DNA of 64,000 bases. Source: Pseudomonas koreensis (GTDB taxonomy: Bacteria > Pseudomonadota > Gammaproteobacteria > Pseudomonadales > Pseudomonadaceae). Where the stretch lies: assembly GCF_025447595.1 (NCBI RefSeq), contig NZ_JAOEJU010000007.1, positions 1 through 64,000 on the forward strand, given 5' to 3'. Each line of letters opens with the position of its first letter. Position 1 is the stretch's first letter. Under the pieces are notes generated by a model. That model was given only the letters and a program-made list of their open reading frames with translations, was not told the DNA's origin and searched no databases. This document shows positions 1 to 8,694 of this stretch, piece by piece. Made by a program: the position numbers and the translations under genes.

Positions 1-1120
1 CGCCACAGTAAAGGCTCGAACCGCAGATTCTGGTTGTGCTCCATTCAAAGCCTTGGCCTTGATGCTATAGGCGGTGGGACTCAGGCCGGTCAGTGTTTTG
101 GTCCATTCCCCCTTACTGTCGACAGGGGTGTCGGGAGCGATGGGCGTGGTGTCGTTGTAGATCTGCACACGTTGGTTGGCGTCGGCAGTACCGGTGATGG
201 TCACGCTGTTGTAGAACGTGATGCCGCCGGGCAGCACTTCGCCCAGGGAATCGGTGATGGATTTAATGAGCGGAGGCGAAGCAGCCGCCACAGTAAAGGC
301 TCGAACCGCAGATTCCGGTTGCGTACCGTACAAAGCCTTGGCCTTGATGCTATGGGCGGTGGCACTCAGGCCGGTCAGTGTTTTGGTCCATTCCCCTTTA
401 CTGTCGACAGGGGTGTCGGGAGCGATGGGCGTTGCGCCGTTGTAGATCTGCACACGTTGGTTGGCGTCGGCGGTACCGGTGATGGTCACGCTGTTGTAGA
501 ACGTGATGCCGCCGGGCTGCACTTCGCCCAAGGAATCGGTGATGGATTTAATGAGCGGAGGCGAAGCAACCGCCACAGTAAAGGCTCGAACTGCAGATTC
601 CGGTTGCGGACCATACAAAGCCTTGACCTTGATGCTATGGGCGGTGGCACTCAGGCCGGTCAGTGTTTTGGTCCATTCCCCTTTACTGTCGACAGGGGTG
701 TCGGGAGCGATGGGCGTTGCGCCGTTGTAGATCTGCACACGTTGGTTGGCGTAAGCGGTACCGGTGATGGTCACGCTGTTAAAGAACGTGATGCCGCCGG
801 GCTGCACTTCGCCCAAGGAATCGGTGATGGACTTAATAAGCGGAGGCGAAGCAACCGCCACAGTAAAGGCTCGAACCGCAGATTCTGGTTGTGCTCCATT
901 CAAAGCCTTGGCCTTGATGCTATAGGCGGTGGCACTCAGGCCGGTCAGTGTTTTGGTCCATTCCCCTTTACTGTCGACAGGGGTGTCGGGAGCGATGGGC
1001 GTGGTGTCGTTGTAGATCTGCACACGTTGGTTGGCGTCGGCGGTACCGGTGATGGTCACGCTGTTAAAGAACGTGATGCCGCCGGGCTGCACTTCGCCCA
1101 GGGAATCGATGATGGATTTA
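1..1120 (-). repeat. 285-bp tandem repeat array inside the Ig-like gene
   Basis: The phrase AATGAGCGGAGGCGAAGCA, or a one-base variant, recurs at 265, 550, 835 and 1120, giving an exact period of 285 bp (95 codons). At least three full units and one cut by the window edge are present. By eye they differ at only a few positions per unit, for example the segment encoding NDTTPIAP versus NGATPIAP. The two upstream units (about 1132-1694) are related at protein level but have diverged in DNA. The pattern points to recent unequal duplication or gene conversion. Confidence 0.9.
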
Positions 1121-4100
1121 ATGAGCGGAGGCGAAGCAGCCGTCACAGTAAAGGCTCGAATTGCAGACTCGAGTTGGTCGCCATAAGTTGCCTTGGCTTT
1201 AAGTGCGTAAATTTTCAGGCTCAGATTCGATAGCTTGGTACTTCCATCGCCATTTATATCCAGAGGTATTGGGCTTCCAATCGCCGTAATTCCGTCGTAA
1301 AGCTGCACAGTCTGGTTACTATCCGCGTGAACCGACACCGTGACCTCTGTGAAATAGGTCGTGTCGTTGTCATCAACCGGGCCGCTCGCGTCCGTAACGG
1401 CTGTAATGCTTGGCTTCGTAGCCACTGCAATTGTGAAGGTTCGAGGCTTGCTGACTTTGTCATCGGCGTCGTATTGGGCAATTGCCTCTACCTGGTGCAA
1501 ACCCTCAATCAAATCCACCGTCAGTGTCCATTTGCTGCTGGCATCCACCGTGGGCACGCCTTTGGATACACCATTGATCTGGATATCGACTTTCTCGGCC
1601 CGAGTAGCTGTCCCTTCGATCGTCAAACGCTTGTCGTATGTCTGACCCGCTTCGGGAATGACCGCACCCAATTCCGTTTTCACAGTGGTGATGACGGGCG
1701 TGACGTACTCGTAGTGCTGGCGGATGACCAACAGCAGTTTCGGGAAAACGATGGCGGCATCTTCATCCGTGCTGTTATCGAAAATGACCTTGCAAACCAC
1801 GGTGGCGTTGGAGCCGTGCAGCAGCTTCAGCAATTCCGTTTTGAGCAGGGTTTGATTCAACCCTTGAGTGAGCTGTGTTGAGTTCACTTCATGTGCGGTG
1901 AGCAGATCGATTCGATAGCCGCCCGTGCTGGCCTGCCCTTCGATATACAGCCAGACCAACTGCTTGAGGGCAATGAAAGGCCATGCCTTGATCAGAACGT
2001 TCGCGTTCCCTGTGAGCTCCATTACCAGCAGCTCACCTGCCTTCGCTTCTGGAACCTCGGGTCGCGGCAGTTCCGTTTCTGGATTCTGGAAGTTGAGAAC
2101 CTTCAGCGGGAGGATTTCCGAGGGGGTCCACAAACCATAGCGCTGAACGTCGTAATTGACCGCTACCTCGCGGTCGATGTTGGCCCCGACAAAGGAGCGC
2201 GGCAGATGAAACCTCACGGTGCCGGTGGCCTCGGCAGGTTTCTCAAGGTCTTCCGAAGTCCCTGCGCCTGGCGTGCCCCGCCATTTCAATCCGAGTTTGT
2301 CGAGCAGGGCGTCCATGGACGCGTAGCTGCAATCGATATCCACGCCATTGATGGCGTGCATCGGGTTCAGACTGCCACCGGGGGCCTGGACGACCGTAGG
2401 CGGCAGTAATCTGCCTAGTGGAATGCCGACCAGCACCTCAAGAGGCTCTGAATAGCTGTATTTCCCGGTGGCCGCGTGCAGCAGTGTGTAGTTGACGGTC
2501 ACGTAGTAGCCGATATTGGCCGAGACATATTGTTTGTCCACCCGAAATCGTACCGGTTGGCCAACTGTCGCCAACGTGATCGGTACGCTTCCGGATGTAC
2601 TGCCGTAAAGGTTGATCCCGATCCAGTGGTAGGTGAGCGTATCGCCCCTGACCCAACTCACCGGTTTGACCAGCACATGAACCAGCTTGTCAGTTTGCGA
2701 GGGGTCGAGAATGTCATCCGGTGCCTCTTCAACCTTGGGGGCCGGAAGTGTTGCCTGCCATGATCCCACGTTGACCCGCAGAAACTCGGACTCGCTGGTT
2801 CCGTACTGGCCGGTAGCGTCGTTGAATACTCGGTACTGAAGTTTGAGACTGCCGTTTTCCAACGCTTTGACGTGCTCGCCCATGACGTAAATCGTCACCT
2901 CGCCGGCCTTCTGCTCTTCGCCCGATACGGTGTGTTCTTCTTCATGCAGGTAATCATCACCGTTGGATTTTTTACCTAGCCAGATCAGTGTCAGGAAATC
3001 GCCATTTTTGATGGCTGGGTATCTGATGACCACCGATGCCGCTTGTATCAGTGCGGGCAAAATATTCCCGACCACTTCGCTGATGGTAGGTGCCGGCAGT
3101 AATGAGGGGTTGCCGATTACGGTGGCAAAGGTGCGTTTTGAATAAAGCGTCGGGCTGCCGTCCTGCTTGCGCAATGCATAGGAGGCGTCGAGGGTGCCCT
3201 GGGCGAAGAGTTTCACGAACTCGTAGGCAAGCGGGATTTCATGAATATAAGGCGGGTTACGGACTATGGCTTCAACGGTAAACGTTTGAGGTGGCCTGCC
3301 GGGAATCGGCGTGCCGACCGCTGTGATCAGGAGCGTGTCACCGGCGGTGAAGACGTCGTTGGGTTTGATCAGGATCTGCAAGGTGACAGGGTTGGCGTCC
3401 AGGTCCGCAAGAATGATTTTCCCGTCATCCGCTTCCTTGATGATGAGGGCATCGAGGCGTGATACTCCGGCATCGACCTGCACGGAAGTGGCTTCTGACC
3501 ACTTCTCGCTCCAGTTGTAAACGAGATCACAAGCGTCGTAATGGATCTTCATCGCGGCGCTGTCACCCGCTGTGAGGATATCTTCAGGCCGGGCCATGAC
3601 AATGATTTCGGCAGTACCATCCACTTCTGCCTGCGTCAGCACATGGGGCAGAAGAAACACACTGCCCCACATTGCGAGGATGATGTCGCCCACTGCCATT
3701 TTCGGATAAGGCGTAATGGTCATCGGCACGCCCTTGTCGGCCCACTCCTTGGTCACGCCATTATCGATGACATCCTGCGGTAGCCCGACCTTTTTCAGCT
3801 CTGAGTGCCAAGGCTCGAAAGGACGCTTGTCGGGGCCGGCCGGGTCGTCGATTTCCAGCAACAGCGTCAATGTGGCCGATGGGTCGTCGGGTACGGTTTC
3901 GCCTGCCCGGGTCAACACGTAGTGGCAGGTGAAAAGACCCGGTAGAAGCCCGCCCTTGGGTACGAAGAAGAACCATCGCTGATTGAGGTGCTCATCCTTG
4001 ACCTTGAGTTCGGCGACCTTTTTGTCATTCAGGATGACTTCCAGCAGGTCACCAATCGCCATTCCCTGATAAGGATCGATAACGACAAACAGCCCTGTAT

Positions 4101-4248
4101 CGAACGCTTCATACGCGTTTTTGTTGATCCCCCCGTCAGCACCCGGCACCGGGATGACCATGTCGGCGAAGTAGGGTGGGAACAATCCCGAAAGGGGCGC
4201 TAGCAATTCATCAGGATGGGGGAACAAGGACCGGCGGAAAGTGAACAT
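1..4248 (-). CDS. Giant Ig-like repeat protein, N-terminal part (3' end beyond window)
   Basis: The minus-strand frame is open from ATG 4248 to the window edge (1416 codons, no stop), so the C-terminus is missing. I chose ATG 4248 over the in-frame ATG at 4260 because GGAG lies 6 nt upstream of it. The N-terminus (MFTFRRSLFPHPDELL) shows no signal peptide or membrane segment. Residues 1 to about 850 look like a series of beta-rich domains of 100-130 residues (recurring GDxLxIxxxG and LPAPTI/LPPTVV linkers). From about residue 852 on come Ig-like units of about 95 residues: two divergent ones, then near-identical copies containing ITGTADANQRVQIYN and DSKGEWTKTLTGLS. These resemble the bacterial Ig-like repeats of large adhesins and surface proteins; that family link is recalled knowledge. 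Export route and function are unknown. A repeat adhesin or a repeat-rich toxin scaffold are both possible. Confidence 0.8.
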   Translation of the reverse strand, partial: MFTFRRSLFPHPDELLAPLSGLFPPYFADMVIPVPGADGGINKNAYEAFDTGLFVVIDPYQGMAIGDLLEVILNDKKVAELKVKDEHLNQRWFFFVPKGGLLPGLFTCHYVLTRAGETVPDDPSATLTLLLEIDDPAGPDKRPFEPWHSELKKVGLPQDVIDNGVTKEWADKGVPMTITPYPKMAVGDIILAMWGSVFLLPHVLTQAEVDGTAEIIVMARPEDILTAGDSAAMKIHYDACDLVYNWSEKWSEATSVQVDAGVSRLDALIIKEADDGKIILADLDANPVTLQILIKPNDVFTAGDTLLITAVGTPIPGRPPQTFTVEAIVRNPPYIHEIPLAYEFVKLFAQGTLDASYALRKQDGSPTLYSKRTFATVIGNPSLLPAPTISEVVGNILPALIQAASVVIRYPAIKNGDFLTLIWLGKKSNGDDYLHEEEHTVSGEEQKAGEVTIYVMGEHVKALENGSLKLQYRVFNDATGQYGTSESEFLRVNVGSWQATLPAPKVEEAPDDILDPSQTDKLVHVLVKPVSWVRGDTLTYHWIGINLYGSTSGSVPITLATVGQPVRFRVDKQYVSANIGYYVTVNYTLLHAATGKYSYSEPLEVLVGIPLGRLLPPTVVQAPGGSLNPMHAINGVDIDCSYASMDALLDKLGLKWRGTPGAGTSEDLEKPAEATGTVRFHLPRSFVGANIDREVAVNYDVQRYGLWTPSEILPLKVLNFQNPETELPRPEVPEAKAGELLVMELTGNANVLIKAWPFIALKQLVWLYIEGQASTGGYRIDLLTAHEVNSTQLTQGLNQTLLKTELLKLLHGSNATVVCKVIFDNSTDEDAAIVFPKLLLVIRQHYEYVTPVITTVKTELGAVIPEAGQTYDKRLTIEGTATRAEKVDIQINGVSKGVPTVDASSKWTLTVDLIEGLHQVEAIAQYDADDKVSKPRTFTIAVATKPSITAVTDASGPVDDNDTTYFTEVTVSVHADSNQTVQLYDGITAIGSPIPLDINGDGSTKLSNLSLKIYALKAKATYGDQLESAIRAFTVTAASPPLIKSIIDSLGEVQPGGITFFNSVTITGTADANQRVQIYNDTTPIAPDTPVDSKGEWTKTLTGLSATAYSIKAKALNGAQPESAVRAFTVAVASPPLIKSITDSLGEVQPGGITFFNSVTITGTAYANQRVQIYNGATPIAPDTPVDSKGEWTKTLTGLSATAHSIKVKALYGPQPESAVRAFTVAVASPPLIKSITDSLGEVQPGGITFYNSVTITGTADANQRVQIYNGATPIAPDTPVDSKGEWTKTLTGLSATAHSIKAKALYGTQPESAVRAFTVAAASPPLIKSITDSLGEVLPGGITFYNSVTITGTADANQRVQIYNDTTPIAPDTPVDSKGEWTKTLTGLSPTAYSIKAKALNGAQPESAVRAFTVA

Positions 4249-4451
4249 GGTCAACTCCATCCGAAGCGGGATGCCAGTGGCGTCAAGGATTCCCGGGCAA
4301 GAACGAGCACTTGGACGTTCGAGCTGTGGATCAGGGGCTGAAATGATTTATGGCGTGAAGCGAGGGGGTTGGCTACTGTCAGAAATTACAGGTGGACGGG
4401 GGTTTTCGATGAACGGTTCGTTGATCTGAAGAGCTTGAGAGCAGGGTGAGA

Positions 4452-4847
4452 TCAGGGTTTGTGCAACGTCTTCTGCCGCAAGATATAAACCGTCACCAAC
4501 ACCGCACTGGTCAACATGAACCCCCGCGCCCAAGGCAGCGGCACCAGGTAACACGAAAACAGAATGCTCGCCCACATCAGCCCGATCGCGTAGACCTTGC
4601 CCTTGAGCGGTATGCCGTTGCCATCAAGATAGTCACGGATCCATGGCCCGAGCCGGGGGTGCTCGACCAGCCATTGATAGAAACGCGGAGAGCTGCGGGC
4701 GAAGCAGGCGGCAGCCAGCAGCAGGAAGGGAGTAGTGGGGAGAACAGGCAGGAAAATCCCGATCACCCCCAATGCCACGCTCAGCCAGCCGATGGCCAGC
4801 AGGATGTAGCGCAACATCAGGGGACGGTTGCCTATGGGGTTGTCCAT
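4452..4847 (-). CDS. DUF454 (YbaN-like) inner membrane protein
   Basis: A 131-residue protein with about four hydrophobic segments. It carries the DUF454/YbaN hallmarks: an early LGVIGIFLPVLPTTPFLLLAAACFARSS-type stretch (residues 26-53), then FYQWLVEHPRLGPWIRDY. Family members are small inner membrane proteins of unknown function. The gene sits 10 bp downstream of the UPF0149 gene on the same strand, so co-transcription is likely. Family assignment is confident; function is unknown. Confidence 0.85.
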   Translation of the reverse strand: MDNPIGNRPLMLRYILLAIGWLSVALGVIGIFLPVLPTTPFLLLAAACFARSSPRFYQWLVEHPRLGPWIRDYLDGNGIPLKGKVYAIGLMWASILFSCYLVPLPWARGFMLTSAVLVTVYILRQKTLHKP

Positions 4848-4857
4848 AGGCCGGATC

Positions 4858-5445
4858 TTAGTGGTGACGTGGCTTGAGGATTGCCGGTTTTTCGTCAGGT
4901 GCCTGGCACAGCAGGTACAGCGCGGTCAGGGCTTCCGGAATCTGCACGATCATGTCGTCCATCAGGTTGGCATCTTTTGCGATGTCTTCGAACTCGGGCT
5001 GTTCGTCGAACAGGCCCGAACCGACCATGATCGGCAGGAGCATTTCGCTGACTTCTTCTTCGGCGGTTTCGAACCAGGCTGCTTCGCGCAGGAACACGCC
5101 TTCCATGAAGCCGATGCACCAGCCGCGCAGTTCGGAATCGTCCGGCTCGTCGCCCAGGTCCAGTTCGCATGGCAGCTCGAATTCTTCATCCGACGCCAGT
5201 TGGCGAGCGATGTGGGCTTTCAGGCCGATCAGCGTGGCTTCGATCTCTTCACGCTGGGCTTCGCTGCTGTAATGCGGCTCTTCGGCGAACAGGGCGTCGA
5301 TCCACTCACGATCCGGCACCACGTCGGCGCAGATCGACAGCGCGGTCAGATAACCGTGAGCGGCCACGTAGTCCAGCGCCTCTTCATGCAGCTCGTCGGC
5401 GTCGAGGAAGACTTGCAGGCGGGTTAGTTGCTCGGCGAAGGACAT
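4858..5445 (-). CDS. UPF0149/YecA-family protein
   Basis: A 195-residue acidic, soluble protein. The frame is open 20 codons further upstream (to 5505), but MSFAEQLTRLQVFLDADELH at 5445 looks like the natural N-terminus and has an AAGG ribosome-binding site upstream. The layout (helical N-terminus with LHEEALDYVAAHGYLTAL, central WCIGFMEGVFL, C-terminal IPEALTALYLLC) matches the YecA/YgfB-like UPF0149 family. The C-terminal SEC-C metal-binding motif of full YecA proteins is not visible. Molecular function is not established. The gene is followed by the DUF454 gene, probably in one transcript. Confidence 0.8.
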   Translation of the reverse strand: MSFAEQLTRLQVFLDADELHEEALDYVAAHGYLTALSICADVVPDREWIDALFAEEPHYSSEAQREEIEATLIGLKAHIARQLASDEEFELPCELDLGDEPDDSELRGWCIGFMEGVFLREAAWFETAEEEVSEMLLPIMVGSGLFDEQPEFEDIAKDANLMDDMIVQIPEALTALYLLCQAPDEKPAILKPRHH

Positions 5446-5868
5446 TAAAGGGCTACCTTGGGGGAATAAACAATGCGGGAATTCTAGGCCTTCTTGAGCC
5501 CTCAAGCCAGCCGCACGGCAGATTTGCCCGAATTACAGGACTTACTGGACAACAGGAATAACCCTGTGGGAGCGAGCCTGCTCGCGAAGGCGGTGCATCA
5601 GGCACTTTTGCATCGACTGACGCGCCGCTTTCGCGAGCAGGCTCGCTCCCACAAGGGATTTGTTGCGTGGCAGGTTTATCAGTGTCTTATCAGCGGTGCC
5701 CTTTGCCGGGGAGGGCTCGGGTATACTGCCGCGCTTTGCGATCCCTGCCGGTGTCGCGGCTGAATGTGTACGGCGTCATGCAATGCGCCCTTACGTTTTG
5801 TTTAAAGCAGCCTCGGCTGTCTTGAACCAGCCTGTGCAGGGATGTTTCGGTGGATTTTTGGAGTTTTT
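5446..5868. other. Intergenic region between UPF0149 gene and recQ
   Basis: About 420 bp without a supported gene. It holds the start of the UPF0149 leader, a REP doublet (5565-5653), and an isolated -10-like TATACT at 5722-5727 that could belong to a recQ promoter. No convincing -35 partner was found at the right distance. The sequence up to 5868 otherwise shows no recognised element; GGAG at 5860-5863 is the recQ ribosome-binding site. Confidence 0.5.
5565..5653. repeat. REP doublet (inverted pair)
   Basis: TGTGGGAGCGAGCCTGCTCG begins at 5565 and its inverted copy (CGAGCAGGCTCGCTCCCACA) ends at 5653, about 40 bp apart. This is the dispersed palindromic REP family typical of fluorescent pseudomonads, here in the head-to-head REPIN arrangement. 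It lies between genes as these elements usually do. Confidence 0.9.
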
Positions 5869-7998
5869 ATGCTCGAACAGGCTCAACGCGTCCTCAAGGA
5901 CATCTTCGGCTACGACAGTTTCCGTGGCCGTCAGGGTGCAATCATTGAGCGCGTGGCCAGTGGCGGTGATGCCCTTGTGCTGATGCCGACCGGCGGCGGC
6001 AAGTCGCTGTGCTTCCAGGTCCCGGCGCTGCTGCGCGATGGCCTGGCGGTGGTGGTGTCGCCGCTGATCGCGCTGATGGACGATCAGGTTGCCACCCTCG
6101 AAGAGCTGGGCGTGGCAGCCGCCGCGTTGAACTCCACCCTTAGTGCCGAACAACAGCGCGATCTCGCCAACCGGATCAAGCGCGGCGAAGTGAAGATGCT
6201 CTATCTGGCGCCGGAGCGTCTGGTGCAGCCGCGCATGCTGTCGTTCCTGCAGGGCTTGAACATCGCACTGTTCGCCATCGACGAAGCACACTGCGTGTCG
6301 CAATGGGGCCATGACTTCCGCCCGGAATACCTGCAACTGGGGCAGTTGGCGGAAATGTTCCCCGACGTGCCGCGCATCGCCCTGACCGCCACCGCCGACA
6401 AGCGTACCCGCGAAGAAATCGTCACCCGCCTGCATTTGCAGAATGCCGAGCGTTTCCTGTCGAGTTTCGATCGGCCGAACATTTTCTACCGCATCGTGCC
6501 CAAGGAGCAGCCGCGCAAGCAGTTGTTGGCGTTCCTTGCCGAGCGGCGCAGCGACGCCGGCATCGTCTACTGCCTGTCGCGCAAGAAGGTGGAAGAGGTG
6601 GCCGCGTTTCTCACCGAGCAGGGCTTCCCGGCGCTGCCGTACCACGCCGGTCTGCCCAATGATTTGCGCGCCTATCACCAGAAGCGCTTCCTCAACGAGG
6701 AAGGCCTGATCATGGTCGCCACCGTGGCGTTCGGCATGGGCATCGACAAACCCAACGTGCGCTTCGTCGCTCACCTCGACCTGCCGAAATCCCTTGAGGC
6801 GTATTACCAGGAAACCGGACGCGGTGGCCGTGATGGCCTGCCGGCGGACGCGTGGATGGCCTACGGTCTGCAGGACGTGGTGATGCTCAAGCAGATGCTG
6901 CAGAACTCCGAAGGCGACGAGCGCCACAAGCGTCTGGAGCAGCACAAGCTCGACGCCATGCTCTCGCTCTGCGAAGAAACCCGCTGCCGCCGTCAGGCGC
7001 TGCTGGCGTATTTTGATGAAGACATGCCCGAGCCGTGCGGCCATTGCGACAACTGCACCGACGGCGTGCAGACCTGGGACGCCACCGAGCCTGCGCGTCA
7101 GGCGCTGTCGGCGATCTATCGCACCGGCCAGCGTTACGGCGTCGGTCATCTGGTGGACGTATTGCTGGGCAAGGACAACGAAAAGGTCCGCAGCTTCGGC
7201 CATCAACACTTGTCGGTGTACGGCGTCGGCAAGGCGTTGAGCGAGAGCGAATGGCGCTCGCTGTTTCGCCAGTTGGTTGCTCGCGGTCTGGCCGATGTCG
7301 ATCACGAAGGCTACGGCGGGCTGCGTCTGAGCGATACCTGCCGGCCGCTGCTCAAGGGCGAAGTGAGCCTGGAGTTGCGCCGCGACCTTAAGCCGCAAGT
7401 CAGCGCCAAGAGCGGCAGCAAGAGCCCGGCCAGCCAACTGGTGCGAGGTGAAGAGCGCGAGCAGTGGGAAGCGTTGCGTGCCCTGCGGCGCAAACTGGCG
7501 GAAGAACACGGCGTGCCGCCTTATGTCATTTTCCCCGACTCGACCCTGCTGGAAATGCTCCGCAGCCAGCCGACCTCGCTGGCGGACATGGCCCGGGTCA
7601 GCGGCGTCGGCGCGCGCAAGCTGGAGCGTTACGGCGAGGCCTTCCTCGAAGTGCTCGGCGGCGAGGCCGAGGCGCCGAAAGTGGTGGCCGACGTGCGCCA
7701 CGAACTGATCACCCTGGCCCGCGCCGGGATGACGCCGTTGCAGATCTCCGGTCAGTTGCAATGCACGGAAAAGAACGTCTACACCATGCTCGCCGAAGCC
7801 ATCGGCAAGCAGCAGCTCTCGCTGGAACAGGCGCTGGATTTGCCGGAAGACCTGATGGGCGAAGTCCAGGACGCGTTCCTCGACGGCGAAGGCGAATTAC
7901 CGTCGGTCGCCGAAGTGGCCGAGCTGTTTGCCGGTCGTGTTCCGGAAGGCGTGCTGTATTGCGTGCGGGCTGCGCTGCAATCCGAGTTTGAAATGTAA
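5869..7998 (+). CDS. recQ: ATP-dependent DNA helicase RecQ
   Basis: A 709-residue 3'-5' DNA helicase of recombination and replication-fork repair. ATG 5869 is preferred over the upstream in-frame start at 5842 because GGAG lies 5 nt before it and RecQ proteins begin [19 protein letters not shown]. Visible motifs: Walker A TGGGKS (residues 41-46), the DEAH box in [20 protein letters not shown], motif VI in [13 protein letters not shown], zinc-binding cysteines in CEETRC and CGHCDNC, a winged helix, and an HRDC domain (about residues 520-610). A further 100 residues follow HRDC, making it longer than the 609-residue E. coli protein. Confidence 0.97.
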   Translation: MLEQAQRVLKDIFGYDSFRGRQGAIIERVASGGDALVLMPTGGGKSLCFQVPALLRDGLAVVVSPLIALMDDQVATLEELGVAAAALNSTLSAEQQRDLANRIKRGEVKMLYLAPERLVQPRMLSFLQGLNIALFAIDEAHCVSQWGHDFRPEYLQLGQLAEMFPDVPRIALTATADKRTREEIVTRLHLQNAERFLSSFDRPNIFYRIVPKEQPRKQLLAFLAERRSDAGIVYCLSRKKVEEVAAFLTEQGFPALPYHAGLPNDLRAYHQKRFLNEEGLIMVATVAFGMGIDKPNVRFVAHLDLPKSLEAYYQETGRGGRDGLPADAWMAYGLQDVVMLKQMLQNSEGDERHKRLEQHKLDAMLSLCEETRCRRQALLAYFDEDMPEPCGHCDNCTDGVQTWDATEPARQALSAIYRTGQRYGVGHLVDVLLGKDNEKVRSFGHQHLSVYGVGKALSESEWRSLFRQLVARGLADVDHEGYGGLRLSDTCRPLLKGEVSLELRRDLKPQVSAKSGSKSPASQLVRGEEREQWEALRALRRKLAEEHGVPPYVIFPDSTLLEMLRSQPTSLADMARVSGVGARKLERYGEAFLEVLGGEAEAPKVVADVRHELITLARAGMTPLQISGQLQCTEKNVYTMLAEAIGKQQLSLEQALDLPEDLMGEVQDAFLDGEGELPSVAEVAELFAGRVPEGVLYCVRAALQSEFEM

Positions 7999-8012
7999 GA
8001 GGGCGTTTGTGC

Positions 8013-8029
8013 CAACCGTTATACGGTTG
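8013..8029 (+). terminator. Small hairpin after recQ
   Basis: CAACCGT-TAT-ACGGTTG forms a 7-bp stem 15 bp after the recQ stop codon. No U-tract follows, so it may be a 3'-end stabiliser or weak terminator rather than an intrinsic terminator. Confidence 0.3.
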
Positions 8030-8076
8030 TAACGATTCAGTACAGGACGCCTCTTGCCTATAGGCAAATGTCATGC

Positions 8077-8088
8077 TTAGCTGACTAA
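8077..8088. promoter_or_regulatory. SlyA/MarR-type operator candidate
   Basis: TTAGCTGACTAA is a TTAG-N4-CTAA palindrome with the arms and spacing of the enterobacterial SlyA consensus (TTAGCAAGCTAA). A second overlapping palindrome, CTAATAATTAG, lies at 8085-8095. The site is 45 bp upstream of the MarR-family ATG, a natural place for autoregulation. Binding is inferred. Confidence 0.55.
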
Positions 8089-8132
8089 TAATTAGTTTTT
8101 CTCTATTTGTTCAGTCTAATCATGAGTGTTTT

Positions 8133-8567
8133 ATGCCGTTAACCGATCAACACCGTTTTGGCATGCAATTGGCCCAGATGTCCCGTGGCTGGCGTGCCGA
8201 ACTGGATCGCCGGCTGGCTGGCCTGGGTTTGTCCCAGGCCCGCTGGCTTGTCCTGCTTCATCTGGCTCGCTTCGAAGAGGCACCGACCCAACGAGAGCTG
8301 GCGCAAAGTGTCGGCGTCGAAGGGCCGACACTGGCCCGCCTGCTCGACAGCCTGGAAAGCCAGGGCCTGGTGCAACGCCAGTCCGTGATGGAAGACCGCC
8401 GGGCGAAAAAAATCGTGTTGTGCGCACCGGCCCTCCCGCTGATCGAACAGATTGAAACCATCGCCACGCAATTGCGCAAAGAATTGTTCGAAGGCATCGA
8501 TGAGGCGGACATGAAGGTCTGCATGCGGGTTCACGGGCACATTCTGGCCAACCTGGAAAAGTCTTGA
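8133..8567 (+). CDS. MarR-family transcriptional regulator (SlyA-like)
   Basis: A 144-residue winged-helix DNA-binding protein. The core reads TQRELAQSVGVEGPTLARLLDSLESQGLVQRQ (recognition helix, about residues 54-85), followed by the wing EDRRAKKIVL, as in SlyA/MarR. N- and C-terminal helices for dimerisation flank it. Such proteins usually repress or counter-silence genes and respond to small phenolic ligands. The TTAG-N4-CTAA palindrome 45 bp upstream suggests autoregulation. The neighbouring genes (recQ upstream, fimV-like downstream) do not reveal its target. Confidence 0.9.
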   Translation: MPLTDQHRFGMQLAQMSRGWRAELDRRLAGLGLSQARWLVLLHLARFEEAPTQRELAQSVGVEGPTLARLLDSLESQGLVQRQSVMEDRRAKKIVLCAPALPLIEQIETIATQLRKELFEGIDEADMKVCMRVHGHILANLEKS

Positions 8568-8694
8568 GGCATAACGGCGTGCCGATTCTTTGAGAGATCA
8601 CGCTGGGCAGACTATAAGAACTACTGGGCAATATCGTGTTCGTACCGGATGTGCGAACGCATAGAAGTCGGTTTTGCTTATTTAAGGGATGCTC

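Noticed and set aside
1..1120. Possible CRISPR-like array
   Set aside because: Repeats are 285 bp, contiguous and coding, without spacers; they are protein-domain repeats.
34..1233. 399-codon open frame on the plus strand across the repeat region
   Set aside because: It is antisense to the Ig-like repeat gene; the frame stays open only because the 285-bp unit is a multiple of three and has no stop in that frame. The minus frame continues far beyond it with a good start.
5791..7761. 656-codon minus-strand frame opposite recQ
   Set aside because: Antisense shadow caused by high GC third positions; recQ carries all helicase motifs.
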